Part shown: in pieces, positions 51,846-62,389 of the stretch
How positions within the stretch are numbered: the first letter of the stretch is position 1
Layout of the letters: each line of letters starts with the position of its first letter
NCBI GenBank assembly: GCA_027858965.1
Contig: JAQIBS010000111.1
Coordinates: forward strand, 1-64,000
Source: Kiritimatiellia bacterium
Lineage (GTDB): Bacteria > Verrucomicrobiota > Kiritimatiellia > RFP12 > UBA1067
Direction: 5' to 3'
Length of the DNA: 64,000 bases
Translations under genes and position numbers: made by a program
The notes under the pieces: generated by a model
The model's input: the letters and a program-made list of their open reading frames with translations, nothing else
Database searches by the model: none
What the model was told of the DNA's origin: nothing

Positions 51846-53282
51846 ATGCATCGTGCAAATGTTTCAAAAGGCCATTCCCTGATTTATATCGTCATCATCG
51901 CAGCTCTTGGCGGTTTTCTTTTTGGTTTCGATTCCGGCGTTATTTCCGGTTGCGAAAAGGCCATTCAAGCTGAGTTCCAACTGTCCGGTTTTTGGCATGG
52001 GTTCACCATTTCCGGCGCACTGATCGGCACGATCTTCGGAGCCTTTACCGTGGGCTGGCCATCTGACCGATTCGGTCGTCGTCCCACGCTGATGTTCACT
52101 GCTGTCCTTTTTCTTATTTCGGCAGTTGGCTGCGCTTTTGCCGGAACTCAACCCGTTCTTGCATGGATGCGTTTTATCGGAGGTCTGGCAATTGGCGGGG
52201 CCTCCGTTGTCGTGCCGCTCTACATTGTGGAAGTGTCGCCGGGGCATATCCGCGGCCGGCTCGTTGCCATGAACCAACTGAACATCGTCTTCGGCATCTT
52301 GATTTCTTACATTTCTAATTACTTCGTCGCCAAGGCGATGCTGACCGATGGCTGGCTTTATGGCGCGTGCGAGAGCCTCGCAAGCCTTTTCACCTCTTCG
52401 CCCATGGCGGCCGAGCAGGTAATGTGGCGCGTCATGCTGGGAGTGGAGAGCATTCCCGCCATTGCCTTCCTGCTGCTGCTATTCATCATTCCCGAATCAC
52501 CGCGATGGCTGGTGCGGGCAGGACAGCATAAGGCTGCGCGTGACGTACTCGACCTCATTGGCGACGCCACTCCTCAGAAGACGCTCTCAGAGATTGAGCT
52601 AACACTCGCAGAGGCGGAGAGGACCGGTCACGTCACTCTTTTCCAGCGACGCTATATGAAACCGATCCTTCTGGCGTTTTTCATCGCCTTCTTCAACCAG
52701 GTTTCAGGCATCAATGCAATTAACTACTATGCTCCGCGTATTTTCGAGAACTTTGTCGGCGCGCAATCCGCTTTAGCCGCGACGATCGGCGTCGGCACCG
52801 TTAACCTGATATTCACGATTCTGGCATTCTTTATCATCGATAAGTTCGGACGCCGCCGCATGATTATCGGCGGTTCCATCGCCATGACCCTGATGCACTT
52901 CCTCGTGGCCTGGCAGCTCTCGCTCGGCGCAGAGGCAAATGCAATTCTGGCTATCGGGGGCATTCTTGGCTTCATCGCCTGCTTTGCAATTTCATCCGGA
53001 GCCGTCATCTGGGTCTTCATTTCGGAGATTTTTCCCAATGCCGTCCGCGCAAAGGGTCAGGCGTTTGGTTGCTTCACCCACTGGTTCATGTGTACGCTCA
53101 TCTCCTGGTCGTTTCCCTCCGTTGCCGAGCGAGCCGGTCCCTACGCCTTCGGATTCTTCGGGCTGATGATGCTTTGCCAACTCGTTTTTGCGATTTACTG
53201 GATGCCTGAAACTAAGGGCGGGACAATCGAGGACATCGAGCGCCGGCTGGGGATTGGGCCAGAGAACGTAAAAGAGGTGTAA
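51846..53282 (+). CDS. Sugar:proton symporter, MFS sugar-porter family
   Basis: Inner-membrane sugar importer of 478 residues with 12 predicted helices. Signatures of the sugar-porter family are all present: FLFGFDSGVISG in helix 1, DRFGRRPTLM and DKFGRRRMIIGG (loops 2-3 and 8-9), PLYIVEVSPGHIRGRL, PESPRWLVRAGQH, QVSGINAINYYAPRIFE and PETKGGTIEDIERRLG. XylE/GLUT-like. It could take up monosaccharides released by the nearby hydrolases; the sugar cannot be told from sequence. AAGGA precedes ATG. Confidence 0.9.
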   Translation: MHRANVSKGHSLIYIVIIAALGGFLFGFDSGVISGCEKAIQAEFQLSGFWHGFTISGALIGTIFGAFTVGWPSDRFGRRPTLMFTAVLFLISAVGCAFAGTQPVLAWMRFIGGLAIGGASVVVPLYIVEVSPGHIRGRLVAMNQLNIVFGILISYISNYFVAKAMLTDGWLYGACESLASLFTSSPMAAEQVMWRVMLGVESIPAIAFLLLLFIIPESPRWLVRAGQHKAARDVLDLIGDATPQKTLSEIELTLAEAERTGHVTLFQRRYMKPILLAFFIAFFNQVSGINAINYYAPRIFENFVGAQSALAATIGVGTVNLIFTILAFFIIDKFGRRRMIIGGSIAMTLMHFLVAWQLSLGAEANAILAIGGILGFIACFAISSGAVIWVFISEIFPNAVRAKGQAFGCFTHWFMCTLISWSFPSVAERAGPYAFGFFGLMMLCQLVFAIYWMPETKGGTIEDIERRLGIGPENVKEV

Positions 53283-53350
53283 ATCTTACTAACATCTTTT
53301 TTTAGAATCTCAGTAAAAAAGGAACAAACGCAAAACCCCAAGGAGGTAAC

Positions 53351-55930
53351 ATGTTTATGAAACAGTCAAAAAATCGTCAACAGGACATTGGTTTATTTTC
53401 GACTTTTCTGAAAATACTTACACTATGCATGCTTCTGCTACCCTTATCTTCGGTTGCAGAAACCTACTTTTTCGACAATACGGCCAACAATAACGCAGTT
53501 TTAACCGATTCCTCATACTGGATCAGTTCTTTGGGCGCCACCGGAAGCTCAATCAGCGCAGAGAGTGATTATATCGCCGGAAGTGCGGTCACAACACCAA
53601 CCGTTGATTTCACCTTTGCAGGCAACACCCTGCAGCTGGTTTCACCTTCTGGACGGCTGCGCATGGATGTCAATGCAGCCAGAACTCTGACCTTCCAGGA
53701 CCTGATCTTCAATGGAGGACAGGACCTCTATTTCATGGGCTACGGCAGCCCGATCACGCTTGCATGAAAACTCACACTCCTGTCGGACTGTGTCTTCACA
53801 ACATACGCGCCCACATCAGGCCGAAACAACTGGGGCAAAACGCAAGCCGATATGGTTGGAACCAACATCACCGTAACCTGTCTCGGGCTAACGGGATCGG
53901 CAGGTCCGAACGCCATCAAGAAATTCGGCTTTTTCGGAAACAACTCAACACTCTCCAATTGCACCTGGGTCGCAAAAGCGGGAAGTGCCGTACTCGCGCT
54001 GCATCCAAAAATTCAATGGGTCTCTGAAATGCAGCTGGGTGTGCCGCCGGCAACCTTTGATGCTGCTGCCATCACACTCATGGGGGCACAGATCTGGGCC
54101 ACAAACAACACCGCATTCATCAGTGACAAGCGAGGCATTACACTGGCCTCCGCCAGTGCCACTCACACGCTTCAGGGGGGCGGGTTTCATGTTGAGAACA
54201 ATGCGACAGTAACCTGTGCTTACCCGATCACGGGAACAGGGCCGTTCGTCAAATCAGGAAACGGCACCTGCATACTGACTTCTCCCGATCTTTCGTATAC
54301 AGGCGAAACACAGCTGAGGGAAGGCGCTCTGGTTATTGCCGACACATCCTCCCTGACGTCGGATACCCTGGTTATAGAGGGCGGTTATCTTTCGTTCTCC
54401 ACCAACCAGTGCACCATCGCTTCAGTCCTTTTTAAATCAGGCGGCTTCAAGATTCCTCTGACAGCCCGGACCAATGTGTCAGATGTCGCCTGCCTCCGGG
54501 TAACAGACACGTTTACAGTCCCGTCGTTCACGAATTATTACCCTATCCGTATTTCGATTGTCACGAATGGACTTGACGGAGCGGTCACGCGCTTCAAACT
54601 GATGGACCTTCCGCTTGACCCCGCCCTGCAGGACTTCCATTTCATTGTGAAGGATAATCCATGGCTGGGCACCCTCTCTGTGGAAACGTCGGGTGGCCGA
54701 CAGAGTGTCTGGTTTGACTGGATCAAACCGGAAAATCTGGTTTTTAAAACAGCAGCCGATTTGGTAAACGGCGATTATTCCTTTATGGATGCTGAAGGAT
54801 GGTCGGACGGGTTAACGCCCCGGCCAGGAAAAACATACATATCACAAAAAACATTGGTCTCGCCCGAAAATGAGAATGTGACCTTCCCCGGAGACGGGCT
54901 GCATCTCTCCAGTTTAAACATGTCCTTTGAAAAGACAACAACCCCCACCCTGACGAACTGCACGGTGTTCAACAGTAGCTTTCAGCTGTTGTCTTCCCTG
55001 ACGCCCGGAATCAGAGGTGATCTCCTGGTGCTGCCGGATGCTGTCCCCGGAACACCATCAATGCGCATTACATCCGGCGGAACCTGGAAATGGAAAGAAT
55101 TCCATATGGATGCTTCGCTGCGCGGCTTCGGAAACTTGCTTTTCTCCTTCTATGCAAACCACCACGAGGACTCCCAATATCTGCTTTATGGCGACAACAG
55201 CCGGTTTTATGGAACGATTGCCATGCAGACCGCGACCAACTATTTCCTCTGTATCACAAACGAGTGCAATCTGGGGGCGGAACTTCCCGCATTCCGGGAA
55301 GACGCTCTCAGCTTTGCCGGAGGCAATTTCAAAGTGACAAACGATGTCACCCTTGCAGATGTGAACCGAGACATCCAGCTGGATGCGGTCAGCGCAAGCA
55401 TCGGAGTGAGCTGTATTTTCAGGGCTGAAGATGCGACGTTCGATATTGCCTCACCTATTTCAGGCAGCGGTTCGCTGATGATCAATTCGCCGGATGGATG
55501 CGTTGTTTTGAAGGGGGATAACAGCTACACCGGAGCAACCACGGTTGCCTGCGGATCACTCAGTCTGGAATCAACAAATGCACTCGGCGGCAGCACCGCG
55601 CATTTTTCGTCCGGCACAGCCCTGGTTGTACGCTATCCCCAAGCGGAAGCCCTGGACAACGGTCTGCCTGTCAGTGACAGCCAATTCTCTTTCGACTCAG
55701 AAGCCCGAGTCAAAATCACTGGCCGCCAGACCGGTGCTAACCTTGGCCAAAGCTTTAAACTGCCGCTCTTCTGCGGCACCGCCGATGCTTTGAGTATGTT
55801 CGACAGTGTGACCTTCGAAGCTCCTGACAACACCTACAAGATCACCTTCAGCACGAAAACGCTGCCTGACGACACTCAGGTGCTTTGGGCCTCTGTAAGC
55901 AAAGTGGGACTGCTCCTGATGATTCAATGA
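53351..55930 (+). pseudogene. Secreted beta-strand-repeat gene interrupted by in-frame TGA
   Basis: Two frames, 53351-53767 and 53768-55930, are in the same phase and read through without any other stop: GYGSPITLA, TGA (53765-53767), KLTLLSDCVFTTYAPTSG. Joined, the gene has 860 codons. An internal ATG at 53852 is not a credible start because no signal peptide follows. Signal peptide with core ILTLCMLLLPLSSVA, then YFFDNTANNNAVLTDSSYW, the Trp-rich opening. Later units include GTGPFVKSGNGTCILTS and GCVVLKGDNSYTGATTV, autotransporter-associated repeats. The end, SKVGLLLMIQ, is a hydrophobic tail. AAGGAGGT is a near-perfect ribosome site. A nonsense change, perhaps from GGA or CGA, or readthrough or sequencing error are options. 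Confidence 0.8.
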
Positions 55931-55938
55931 ACAAACCG

Positions 55939-55995
55939 ATGTTCCTCTGCGGAAGCACCTGCGAACCGCAGAGGAACATGTGTGCCCCTTTTTTA
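55939..55995 (+). terminator. Strong rho-independent terminator
   Basis: ATGTTCCTCTGCGG (55939-55952) pairs perfectly with CCGCAGAGGAACAT (55966-55979), a 14-base-pair stem with a 13-base loop. A T-run (TTTTTT) follows about ten bases later. It separates the beta-strand gene from the PHP-type gene. Confidence 0.8.
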
Positions 55996-56032
55996 TTAAC
56001 ATCCTTATCCTGAATCAAAGAAAGTCTGATCC

Positions 56033-58018
56033 ATGCCCTTAAAATACACTCTCATTCTATTGCTGCTTTCCTCTTCACTCGTCTGTCCGGCTGCTGACAG
56101 AGCAAAAGCCCCGTCACGGCCTGCCTCCGGAAATACATATGGACACATACAGGGAACCGTAACCGGACCGACAGGAAAGCCGGTTTCCAGCGCATGGGTG
56201 ATGACCCATACCGGCATTCTAAAACAAGCAGGAACCGATGGCACCTTCCGCTTCACCGCACTCCCTGAATCCCGGTATACGCTCAAGATTCTGGCTCCAG
56301 GAATGGAAGAGATGATCCATTCAGGAATAGATGTTGCCGCTGGAAAAACGGCACCGGTCCGCATTGCCATGAAAACCGCAACAAACGCGATGACCCTTGT
56401 CTCTGGCCACGTAACCGACAAGACAAGCGGCGCAAAGCTGGCCGCGTATTTTGAAATACAGGACACTGCGGGGCCTATCCGTTGGTTCGACGCCGCCGGC
56501 ACACCTTATGGAGGAAGAACCGATATTCGCAAAAAAGTCTGGCACCAGAAAAACAAACGCTTCTGGACAACTGGCGATTTTGCATTCAGCGCCAGACCCG
56601 GAAAACTGAAGCTGACAGCACAAGCGGACGGTTATGCAACAGCAAAGATCTCCCTTGATTTCAAGAAAGGACCTGCCCAGCCACTTGAAATCAAACTGGA
56701 GAAACTTTTTGATCCGGCAGACGAAGGATGGTTTAAAGGGGATTTTCACGCTCACGGTGTCCACGGCGAAAGAATCTACAAGGTGAACATACCCTTCATG
56801 GCGTTCATCATGCGTGCTGAACACTACCGATGGTTTTATCTTTCCACCAGTTTCAACAACGATGGATTATCCACCGACCCTTTCTCCGTTGCAAAAAGTG
56901 TGGCGGGTGAAGATCTCTTTCTTGCGCTGAACGCAGAGTATCCCAAAACCTATAGCGGTCATGTCGGCAGTGTGGGTATTGCACCGCCCAAACACCCGCG
57001 CCCCTATCCCTGCTATTCAAACATTGAGACGATCAAACACGACATTGTCGATAAAGGGGGCATCGCCATACCGGTACATCCACTCACAGGACACATGAAA
57101 CACAGAACACTGCCGTTACTTATCATGGGGGCATCGGAACTGATCTGCGGATTTGACTTCTATACCTCATGGAACCAGCGGGTCGAAAACACCTGGACAA
57201 TGATCCTCAACAAAGGCTACAAGCTCTGCCGGACGGCAACCAGCGATACAGCCTTTGATTTGGGACGAACCCCCGGCACCATGGGAGCGACTTTCATCCA
57301 TCCTGAAAACGGCACGTTAAACAGAGAAAGCATTATAGCCGCCTTTAAGCAGGGAAACACCACTCTCTCATGGAAAGGAGCCCTGATACTTTTCACGATT
57401 GACGGCAAAAATTGCGGACACACCTTCCCTGCGGATAAAACAAAAAGACAGGCCGTCCTCAAGCTGTACGACCAGCCGGGAACACAGACGATCATACATG
57501 TTATTAGAAACGGCAAACCGTTCAAACAGTTTGCGGAAACACTGCCGCCATCAGGCAGACTCGAACTGCCCTTCCCGCTGGCTGAAAAGGAAAAAGCCTG
57601 GTATACCGCCACCTACTCAAGAAAGGGTGCCGCCAAGATCATAGCCGCGTCCAGTCCCTTTTACTTTGGCGACTGGAAAAGGCCTGAGCCTGTCTCCGCA
57701 AAAATCACGGTGCAGCTTCTTGATGCCGCAACAAAAAAACCGATCAACGGTACGATCACTGTGGTTGATGCCGAAAAGGTCATTACATCACAGGAATCAC
57801 ACCACGGCAAACTGACACTGGAAACACGTATCTTTCACCGTCTCAGGGCTACAGCCAAAGGATATGCCCCTGTTGAAAAGGGCATTCTCGATAATCCGAT
57901 CATTGAATCTTTTATCGCATCAGTCTCAGAAAAAGATCTCCAGAACTGGGATACATACGAAAAAGTTGCAGATCTGTTAAGACATCTGGTGGTTAAAATC
58001 CCGATGAAACGAAAATAA
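56033..58018 (+). CDS. Secreted CehA/McbA-type PHP metallohydrolase, 661 aa
   Basis: Signal peptide 1-20 (LLLLSSSLVCPAA). Two carboxypeptidase-regulatory-like beta domains come first (HIQGTVTGPTGKPVSSAWV, SGHVTDKTSGAKLAAYFEI). The PHP-like hydrolase core begins at about 235 with EGWFKGDFHAHGVHGE (H-x-H metal motif), then NAEYPKTYSGHVGSVGIAPP and GIAIPVHPLTGH. A further C-terminal beta domain (about 555-640) repeats the regulatory-like fold. CehA/McbA family members are esterases or phosphoesterases; substrate unknown here. AAAG ribosome site is weak. Preceded by a strong terminator, so transcribed separately. Confidence 0.8.
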   Translation: MPLKYTLILLLLSSSLVCPAADRAKAPSRPASGNTYGHIQGTVTGPTGKPVSSAWVMTHTGILKQAGTDGTFRFTALPESRYTLKILAPGMEEMIHSGIDVAAGKTAPVRIAMKTATNAMTLVSGHVTDKTSGAKLAAYFEIQDTAGPIRWFDAAGTPYGGRTDIRKKVWHQKNKRFWTTGDFAFSARPGKLKLTAQADGYATAKISLDFKKGPAQPLEIKLEKLFDPADEGWFKGDFHAHGVHGERIYKVNIPFMAFIMRAEHYRWFYLSTSFNNDGLSTDPFSVAKSVAGEDLFLALNAEYPKTYSGHVGSVGIAPPKHPRPYPCYSNIETIKHDIVDKGGIAIPVHPLTGHMKHRTLPLLIMGASELICGFDFYTSWNQRVENTWTMILNKGYKLCRTATSDTAFDLGRTPGTMGATFIHPENGTLNRESIIAAFKQGNTTLSWKGALILFTIDGKNCGHTFPADKTKRQAVLKLYDQPGTQTIIHVIRNGKPFKQFAETLPPSGRLELPFPLAEKEKAWYTATYSRKGAAKIIAASSPFYFGDWKRPEPVSAKITVQLLDAATKKPINGTITVVDAEKVITSQESHHGKLTLETRIFHRLRATAKGYAPVEKGILDNPIIESFIASVSEKDLQNWDTYEKVADLLRHLVVKIPMKRK

Positions 58019-58478
58019 GACGAGCACGGTTGATTCGGGTTTCGAGTTGATATGCTAGCGGCACATACCCTGTCTCTTGCTGAAATACCCGAACGATCAT
58101 ACTTACCATTTTTGTCATTGATATATTCTGCACGATATTTCACAATCATCGGCCACAAACGGCTTGTAATGGTTTACGGTGAACATCCAGAAACAGATGC
58201 GCAATACATTGCTGACAGTATGAAAGCCGTTTACAGTGTAAGAGTACCGACGAAACATGGATTTGGACAACAACGCTTCGCGTTGCATAGGAAGCAACTG
58301 AAGGAAGCTTCAATTGATGTTTTTGAACATTCATCCAAAAAAGAAAGATGCCTAGACACCTTTTCAATAATGAACCATTGACTAAATTCTGATGTAAGTC
58401 TATTATTCCTTTTAGAGAATATGAGCTTAACTTCGTGCCATTCAAGTCTAATACCCCGCCACAGGAGAGAACCTTCAC
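58019..58478. other. Intergenic, no gene convincingly seen
   Basis: A 109-codon plus frame (58052-58381) contains ARYFTIIGHKRLVMVYGEHP and ETDAQYIADSMKAVYSV, which look protein-like but match nothing recognised and have no ribosome site. Overlapping minus frames are equally long. GC content rises abruptly just to the right. CACAGGAGAG at the edge is the ribosome site of the kinase gene. Confidence 0.35.
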
Positions 58479-61400
58479 ATGCCGATGACCAATGACCATC
58501 GAACACCTGACGAGAAACCAGCGAGGAAGTGGGCCAATCTTCGGGACTCCACGGCCGTGGGCCTGATGCTGCTTATAGGCCTGGCCTTATCCTTGATTCT
58601 CCACCAGTACCTGAACAATCGGGAGCAGGACTTACTACGCAAAGAACTTAACCGGCGCACCGAGACGTATGCAACTGTGCTGCAAAACATGATCTATGCA
58701 CATTGCGAGATCGTTCAGGCCGTCGGGAGTTATTTCAACAGCTCGGAAAACGTAACCCGCGCAGAATTCCGCAGCTTCTGCAGCGGCCCCCTCCGCAGGC
58801 ATGCCGATTTCCATGCCCTGGAATGGGTTCCGCGCGTACCGGACGCCCGCCGTGAGTCATTCGAGGCCGCCGCGAGAGACGACGGCGAGCCCGGATTCAT
58901 GATCACCGAGCGCGTCAAACATGGCACGCCGATCCCGGCGGCAAGGCGAGATAATTATTTTCCAACGTACTACCTTGAAATGACGACTGGGCATAAGAAT
59001 GCCATGGGAATCGACCTTGGGGCAGATCCCGCAAAGCTGGCCGTTCTCACAAAGGCGCGGGACACGGGGACGCTGACGGCTGCTGCTTTGCCGCCCAATC
59101 CGGAGAGCGAGTTGGCTGGCAAGGTAGAACTCCTGCTTGTGCTTCCGTTATACGAGCATGGTGTGGTTCCAGTGAGCATGGCGGAACGCCGCCAGGCCCT
59201 GGTCGGCTTTGCGGTTGGCGTAACCCATGTTGCCGACATGGCAACGGAAGTGTTTAGCAAGCTGACGTGTGCCGGTTTGGACATATGCCTGATCGATGAT
59301 AGCCTGACGGCAGACAAGCGCTTACTTCACTTTCATGCATCGCGATCCCGATCTCAGTCAACCAACGCCCTGCCGACAGCGCTCGACGATACCGTAAGCC
59401 TTGAGGATCGCGTGGACCTGGCGGTGGCAGACCGAAAATGGACGTTGATTGCCCGCCCCACCCCAGCGTTCATTGCGGATTTTCCGCAATGGCAGAACGA
59501 GTCCATGGCCGCGGCCGTACTGTTTTTTTCCATTCTCGTCTGTCTGACCATGGGCGGCACCCTGCGCGCGGCAAGGAGACAGAGGGAGCTGTCCAAACAG
59601 CGCGTCGAAGCACTCGGCAAGCTCGATGCCGCCTACGTCGCCCTTCACAGCAACGAGGAGCGCTTCCGCTCGCTATTCGAGACCTCTCGTGATGCGATCA
59701 TGACGCTGGAGCCACCTTCCTGGCAGTTCACATCATGTAATCATGCGTGCGCTGAGCTTTTTCACGCCAGGGACGTAGCCCACTTCCTGTCACTAGACCC
59801 CAGGGATATGTCGCCGGAGTGTCAGCCGGATGGATGCCCCTCGGCGGACAAGTTGCGTGAGATGGTCAAGACAGCCATGCGAGACGGCAGCCACTTCTTC
59901 GAGTGGACACACTGCCGTGTCGACGGCGAAGCGTTCCCCGCCACGGTCCTGCTAACGCGGGTAGACATCGACGAGCGGCAATTCCTCCAGGCGACGGTGC
60001 GGGATGTCACGGTCCAGAAAGATGCGGAAGCCGCGCTCGTAAAGACTAACTCGCAACTCCACACCATTCTGGCAAAAGCTCCGTTCGGTGTCGTCGTGAT
60101 CGGGCTCGACCGCAAGATCCGCTGGGCAAACGACTATACCTGCAAGCTGGCCGGCGTTGAAGGCCCCGATTTCTTGGTCGGCAAGCAATGTGGCGAGTAC
60201 CTATGCCCGGCCTTGAAGCAAGAATGCCCGATAATCGACAAACATCAAATAATTGACAACTCTGAGCACATCCTCCGGCGGCACGACGGCCGCGAGATTC
60301 CGATCCTCAAAACCGTTGTCCCAACCGAATTGAATGGAAAGTCCGTAATACTGGAGACCTTCGTGGACATCACCGACCGAAAATTGACGGAGGAGGAACT
60401 GAAAAAGGCCCACGAGGCGGCCGATGAGGCCAATCTTGCCAAGAGCGAGTTTCTTGCCAACATGAGCCACGAAATCCGCACACCCATGAACGGGGTCATC
60501 GGCATGTGCGGTTTACTGTTGGAAACGGAACTGAGTGGTGAGCAGACTGAATTTGCTGAAGCGATTCAGACCAGCGCAGACGCGCTTTTGACCATCATCA
60601 ACGAGATTCTTGACTTCTCCAAGATCGAGGCGGGCAAGATGGACATGGAGGAAATCGAGTTCTCGCCACGCGCCGTTGCCGAAGAAGCAGGGGATATCGT
60701 CAGCATGCAGGCGCGCGCGAAGGGAATTGAGCTCGTGATAGCCGTCGACCCGCGGACGCCGGACTGCGTGGTTTCCGACCCCACGCGCCTGCGCCAGGTC
60801 CTCGTGAACCTGGCCGGTAACGCCGTGAAGTTCACCTCGCAAGGCGAAGTGGTGGTCCGCGTTGAAGTGGCGCAGGAGCACGCCTCGAAAACGCTCCTGC
60901 GTTTCTCGGTCAGCGACACAGGGATCGGTATTTCCGAGACAAATCAGCGTAAGCTTTTCGTTGCTTTCACGCAGGCCGACGGTTCGACGACACGACGATA
61001 CGGGGGCACCGGCCTCGGACTGATCATCTCAAAGCGCATCGTCGAGTTAATGGGCGGCTCGATCTACGTCGACAGCCAAGAGGGCCGAGGATCGACCTTC
61101 TGGTTCGAGATTCCGGTCCGCCACTGCTCGAACAACCATGATTTGGCTGTCGCCGAACCGCGCACGGTGGGCGGTAAACAAGTTTTGATCGTGGACGACA
61201 ACGCTACAAACCGAAGAGTCCTGCGCCTGCAACTCGAAGCGTGGGGGGCGTCGTGCGTTGAGGCACCGGACGGCTTCACGGGGCTCGATGCCCTGCGTGA
61301 AGCCGCTGGCTCTGGCGCGCCGTTCGACCTCGCCCTGGTGGACATGCTCATGCCCGAGATGGATGGCGGTATGTTCGGGCAGGCGGTTCGGGCGGATGCC

Positions 61401-62387
61401 ACCATTCGTGCCATACCGATGATCATGATGTCCTCTGCTACCCGCCCAGGACTGGCGGAAGAAATGCGCGCAATCGGGTACTCCCAGATCCTCGTAAAGC
61501 CTGTAAAGGCATCCAAGTTGCACGACTACATGACCGATGTGCTCAACACCCTCACGTCGTCAGCCAGCCCATCGCGTCCGGCCTCTGTTACCCCGCGGGA
61601 GCCGATGACGTCCCCAGCTTCCCGGCTCAGAGTGCTGGTGGCCGAAGACAACACGGTAAACCAGAAAGTCGCGCTGCGGATGCTCGAAAAGATGGGACAC
61701 CGCGCGGACGCAGTTGCCGACGGAAAAGAGGCCCTGCTGTCTTTGGAGTTAATTCCATACGATGTCGTCTTGATGGATGTGCAGATGCCGGAGATGGATG
61801 GGCTTGAGGCAACGCGCCGGATCAGGAACCCTGAATCGAAAGTGCTGAATCACGAGATCCCCATCATCGCTCTAACCGCGCACGCCATGGCGGAAGACCG
61901 TGGACGCTGTATCGCGGCAGGCATGGACGACTACCTGTCGAAGCCTATCGCCCTCACGAATCTGCATGCGGCCCTGGAGCACATCGCGCAACCGCCCGCA
62001 GACTCCGCGGCAGGCTCCGGCTCAGTCGCATTCGATCGTGAGGACTGTCTCGCACGGCTTGGCAGCGATCCGGAGTTCCTGACTGAGATCATCGCTGTCT
62101 TCGTCCGTGAGACCGCGGAATCGCTCGACGTTTCCCGCCGCGCGCTGAAGACGGACAACTTCACGGTGTTAACGGAACGCGCACACGCTTTGAAGGGTGC
62201 TGCCGGGACAGTCAGTGCCGGCGAGCTGCAAGACCTCGCTCACCGGCTGGAGCAGGCAAGCAAGGCCAAACAGGGAGAAGAAGCCGGCAGACTTGTCGCC
62301 GCGACTGCGGATGCGCTTGACAGGTTCCGTGCCGTCGCCGAGCCGAGTGAGGCCCGAGCCCCGACCGACGATAGAAGGAGACACTAG
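58479..62387 (+). CDS. Hybrid histidine kinase: CHASE-PAS-PAS-HK-REC-REC-HPT
   Basis: A 1302-residue membrane sensor kinase with a full internal phosphorelay. TM1 about 26-46; CHASE-type periplasmic sensor about 60-330; TM2 about 343-362. Two PAS domains ([39 protein letters not shown]). HisKA motif [19 protein letters not shown] with the phospho-His near 665. ATPase boxes [17 protein letters not shown] and [15 protein letters not shown]1 ([13 protein letters not shown]; Asp in [11 protein letters not shown]), REC2 ([13 protein letters not shown]; Asp in [11 protein letters not shown]). HPT ([20 protein letters not shown]; His near 1236). AGGAGAG ribosome site. It is followed after 2 bases by a second kinase, so an operon. 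Confidence 0.92.
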   Translation: MPMTNDHRTPDEKPARKWANLRDSTAVGLMLLIGLALSLILHQYLNNREQDLLRKELNRRTETYATVLQNMIYAHCEIVQAVGSYFNSSENVTRAEFRSFCSGPLRRHADFHALEWVPRVPDARRESFEAAARDDGEPGFMITERVKHGTPIPAARRDNYFPTYYLEMTTGHKNAMGIDLGADPAKLAVLTKARDTGTLTAAALPPNPESELAGKVELLLVLPLYEHGVVPVSMAERRQALVGFAVGVTHVADMATEVFSKLTCAGLDICLIDDSLTADKRLLHFHASRSRSQSTNALPTALDDTVSLEDRVDLAVADRKWTLIARPTPAFIADFPQWQNESMAAAVLFFSILVCLTMGGTLRAARRQRELSKQRVEALGKLDAAYVALHSNEERFRSLFETSRDAIMTLEPPSWQFTSCNHACAELFHARDVAHFLSLDPRDMSPECQPDGCPSADKLREMVKTAMRDGSHFFEWTHCRVDGEAFPATVLLTRVDIDERQFLQATVRDVTVQKDAEAALVKTNSQLHTILAKAPFGVVVIGLDRKIRWANDYTCKLAGVEGPDFLVGKQCGEYLCPALKQECPIIDKHQIIDNSEHILRRHDGREIPILKTVVPTELNGKSVILETFVDITDRKLTEEELKKAHEAADEANLAKSEFLANMSHEIRTPMNGVIGMCGLLLETELSGEQTEFAEAIQTSADALLTIINEILDFSKIEAGKMDMEEIEFSPRAVAEEAGDIVSMQARAKGIELVIAVDPRTPDCVVSDPTRLRQVLVNLAGNAVKFTSQGEVVVRVEVAQEHASKTLLRFSVSDTGIGISETNQRKLFVAFTQADGSTTRRYGGTGLGLIISKRIVELMGGSIYVDSQEGRGSTFWFEIPVRHCSNNHDLAVAEPRTVGGKQVLIVDDNATNRRVLRLQLEAWGASCVEAPDGFTGLDALREAAGSGAPFDLALVDMLMPEMDGGMFGQAVRADATIRAIPMIMMSSATRPGLAEEMRAIGYSQILVKPVKASKLHDYMTDVLNTLTSSASPSRPASVTPREPMTSPASRLRVLVAEDNTVNQKVALRMLEKMGHRADAVADGKEALLSLELIPYDVVLMDVQMPEMDGLEATRRIRNPESKVLNHEIPIIALTAHAMAEDRGRCIAAGMDDYLSKPIALTNLHAALEHIAQPPADSAAGSGSVAFDREDCLARLGSDPEFLTEIIAVFVRETAESLDVSRRALKTDNFTVLTERAHALKGAAGTVSAGELQDLAHRLEQASKAKQGEEAGRLVAATADALDRFRAVAEPSEARAPTDDRRRH

Positions 62388-62389
62388 GC

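Noticed and set aside
53765-53767. TGA as a selenocysteine codon
   Set aside because: The protein type is a structural beta-repeat with no redox role, and no SECIS-like hairpin is evident right after the TGA.
58052-58381. 109-codon frame before the kinase operon as a gene
   Set aside because: Partly protein-like text but no ribosome site, no known family and equally long frames on the other strand.
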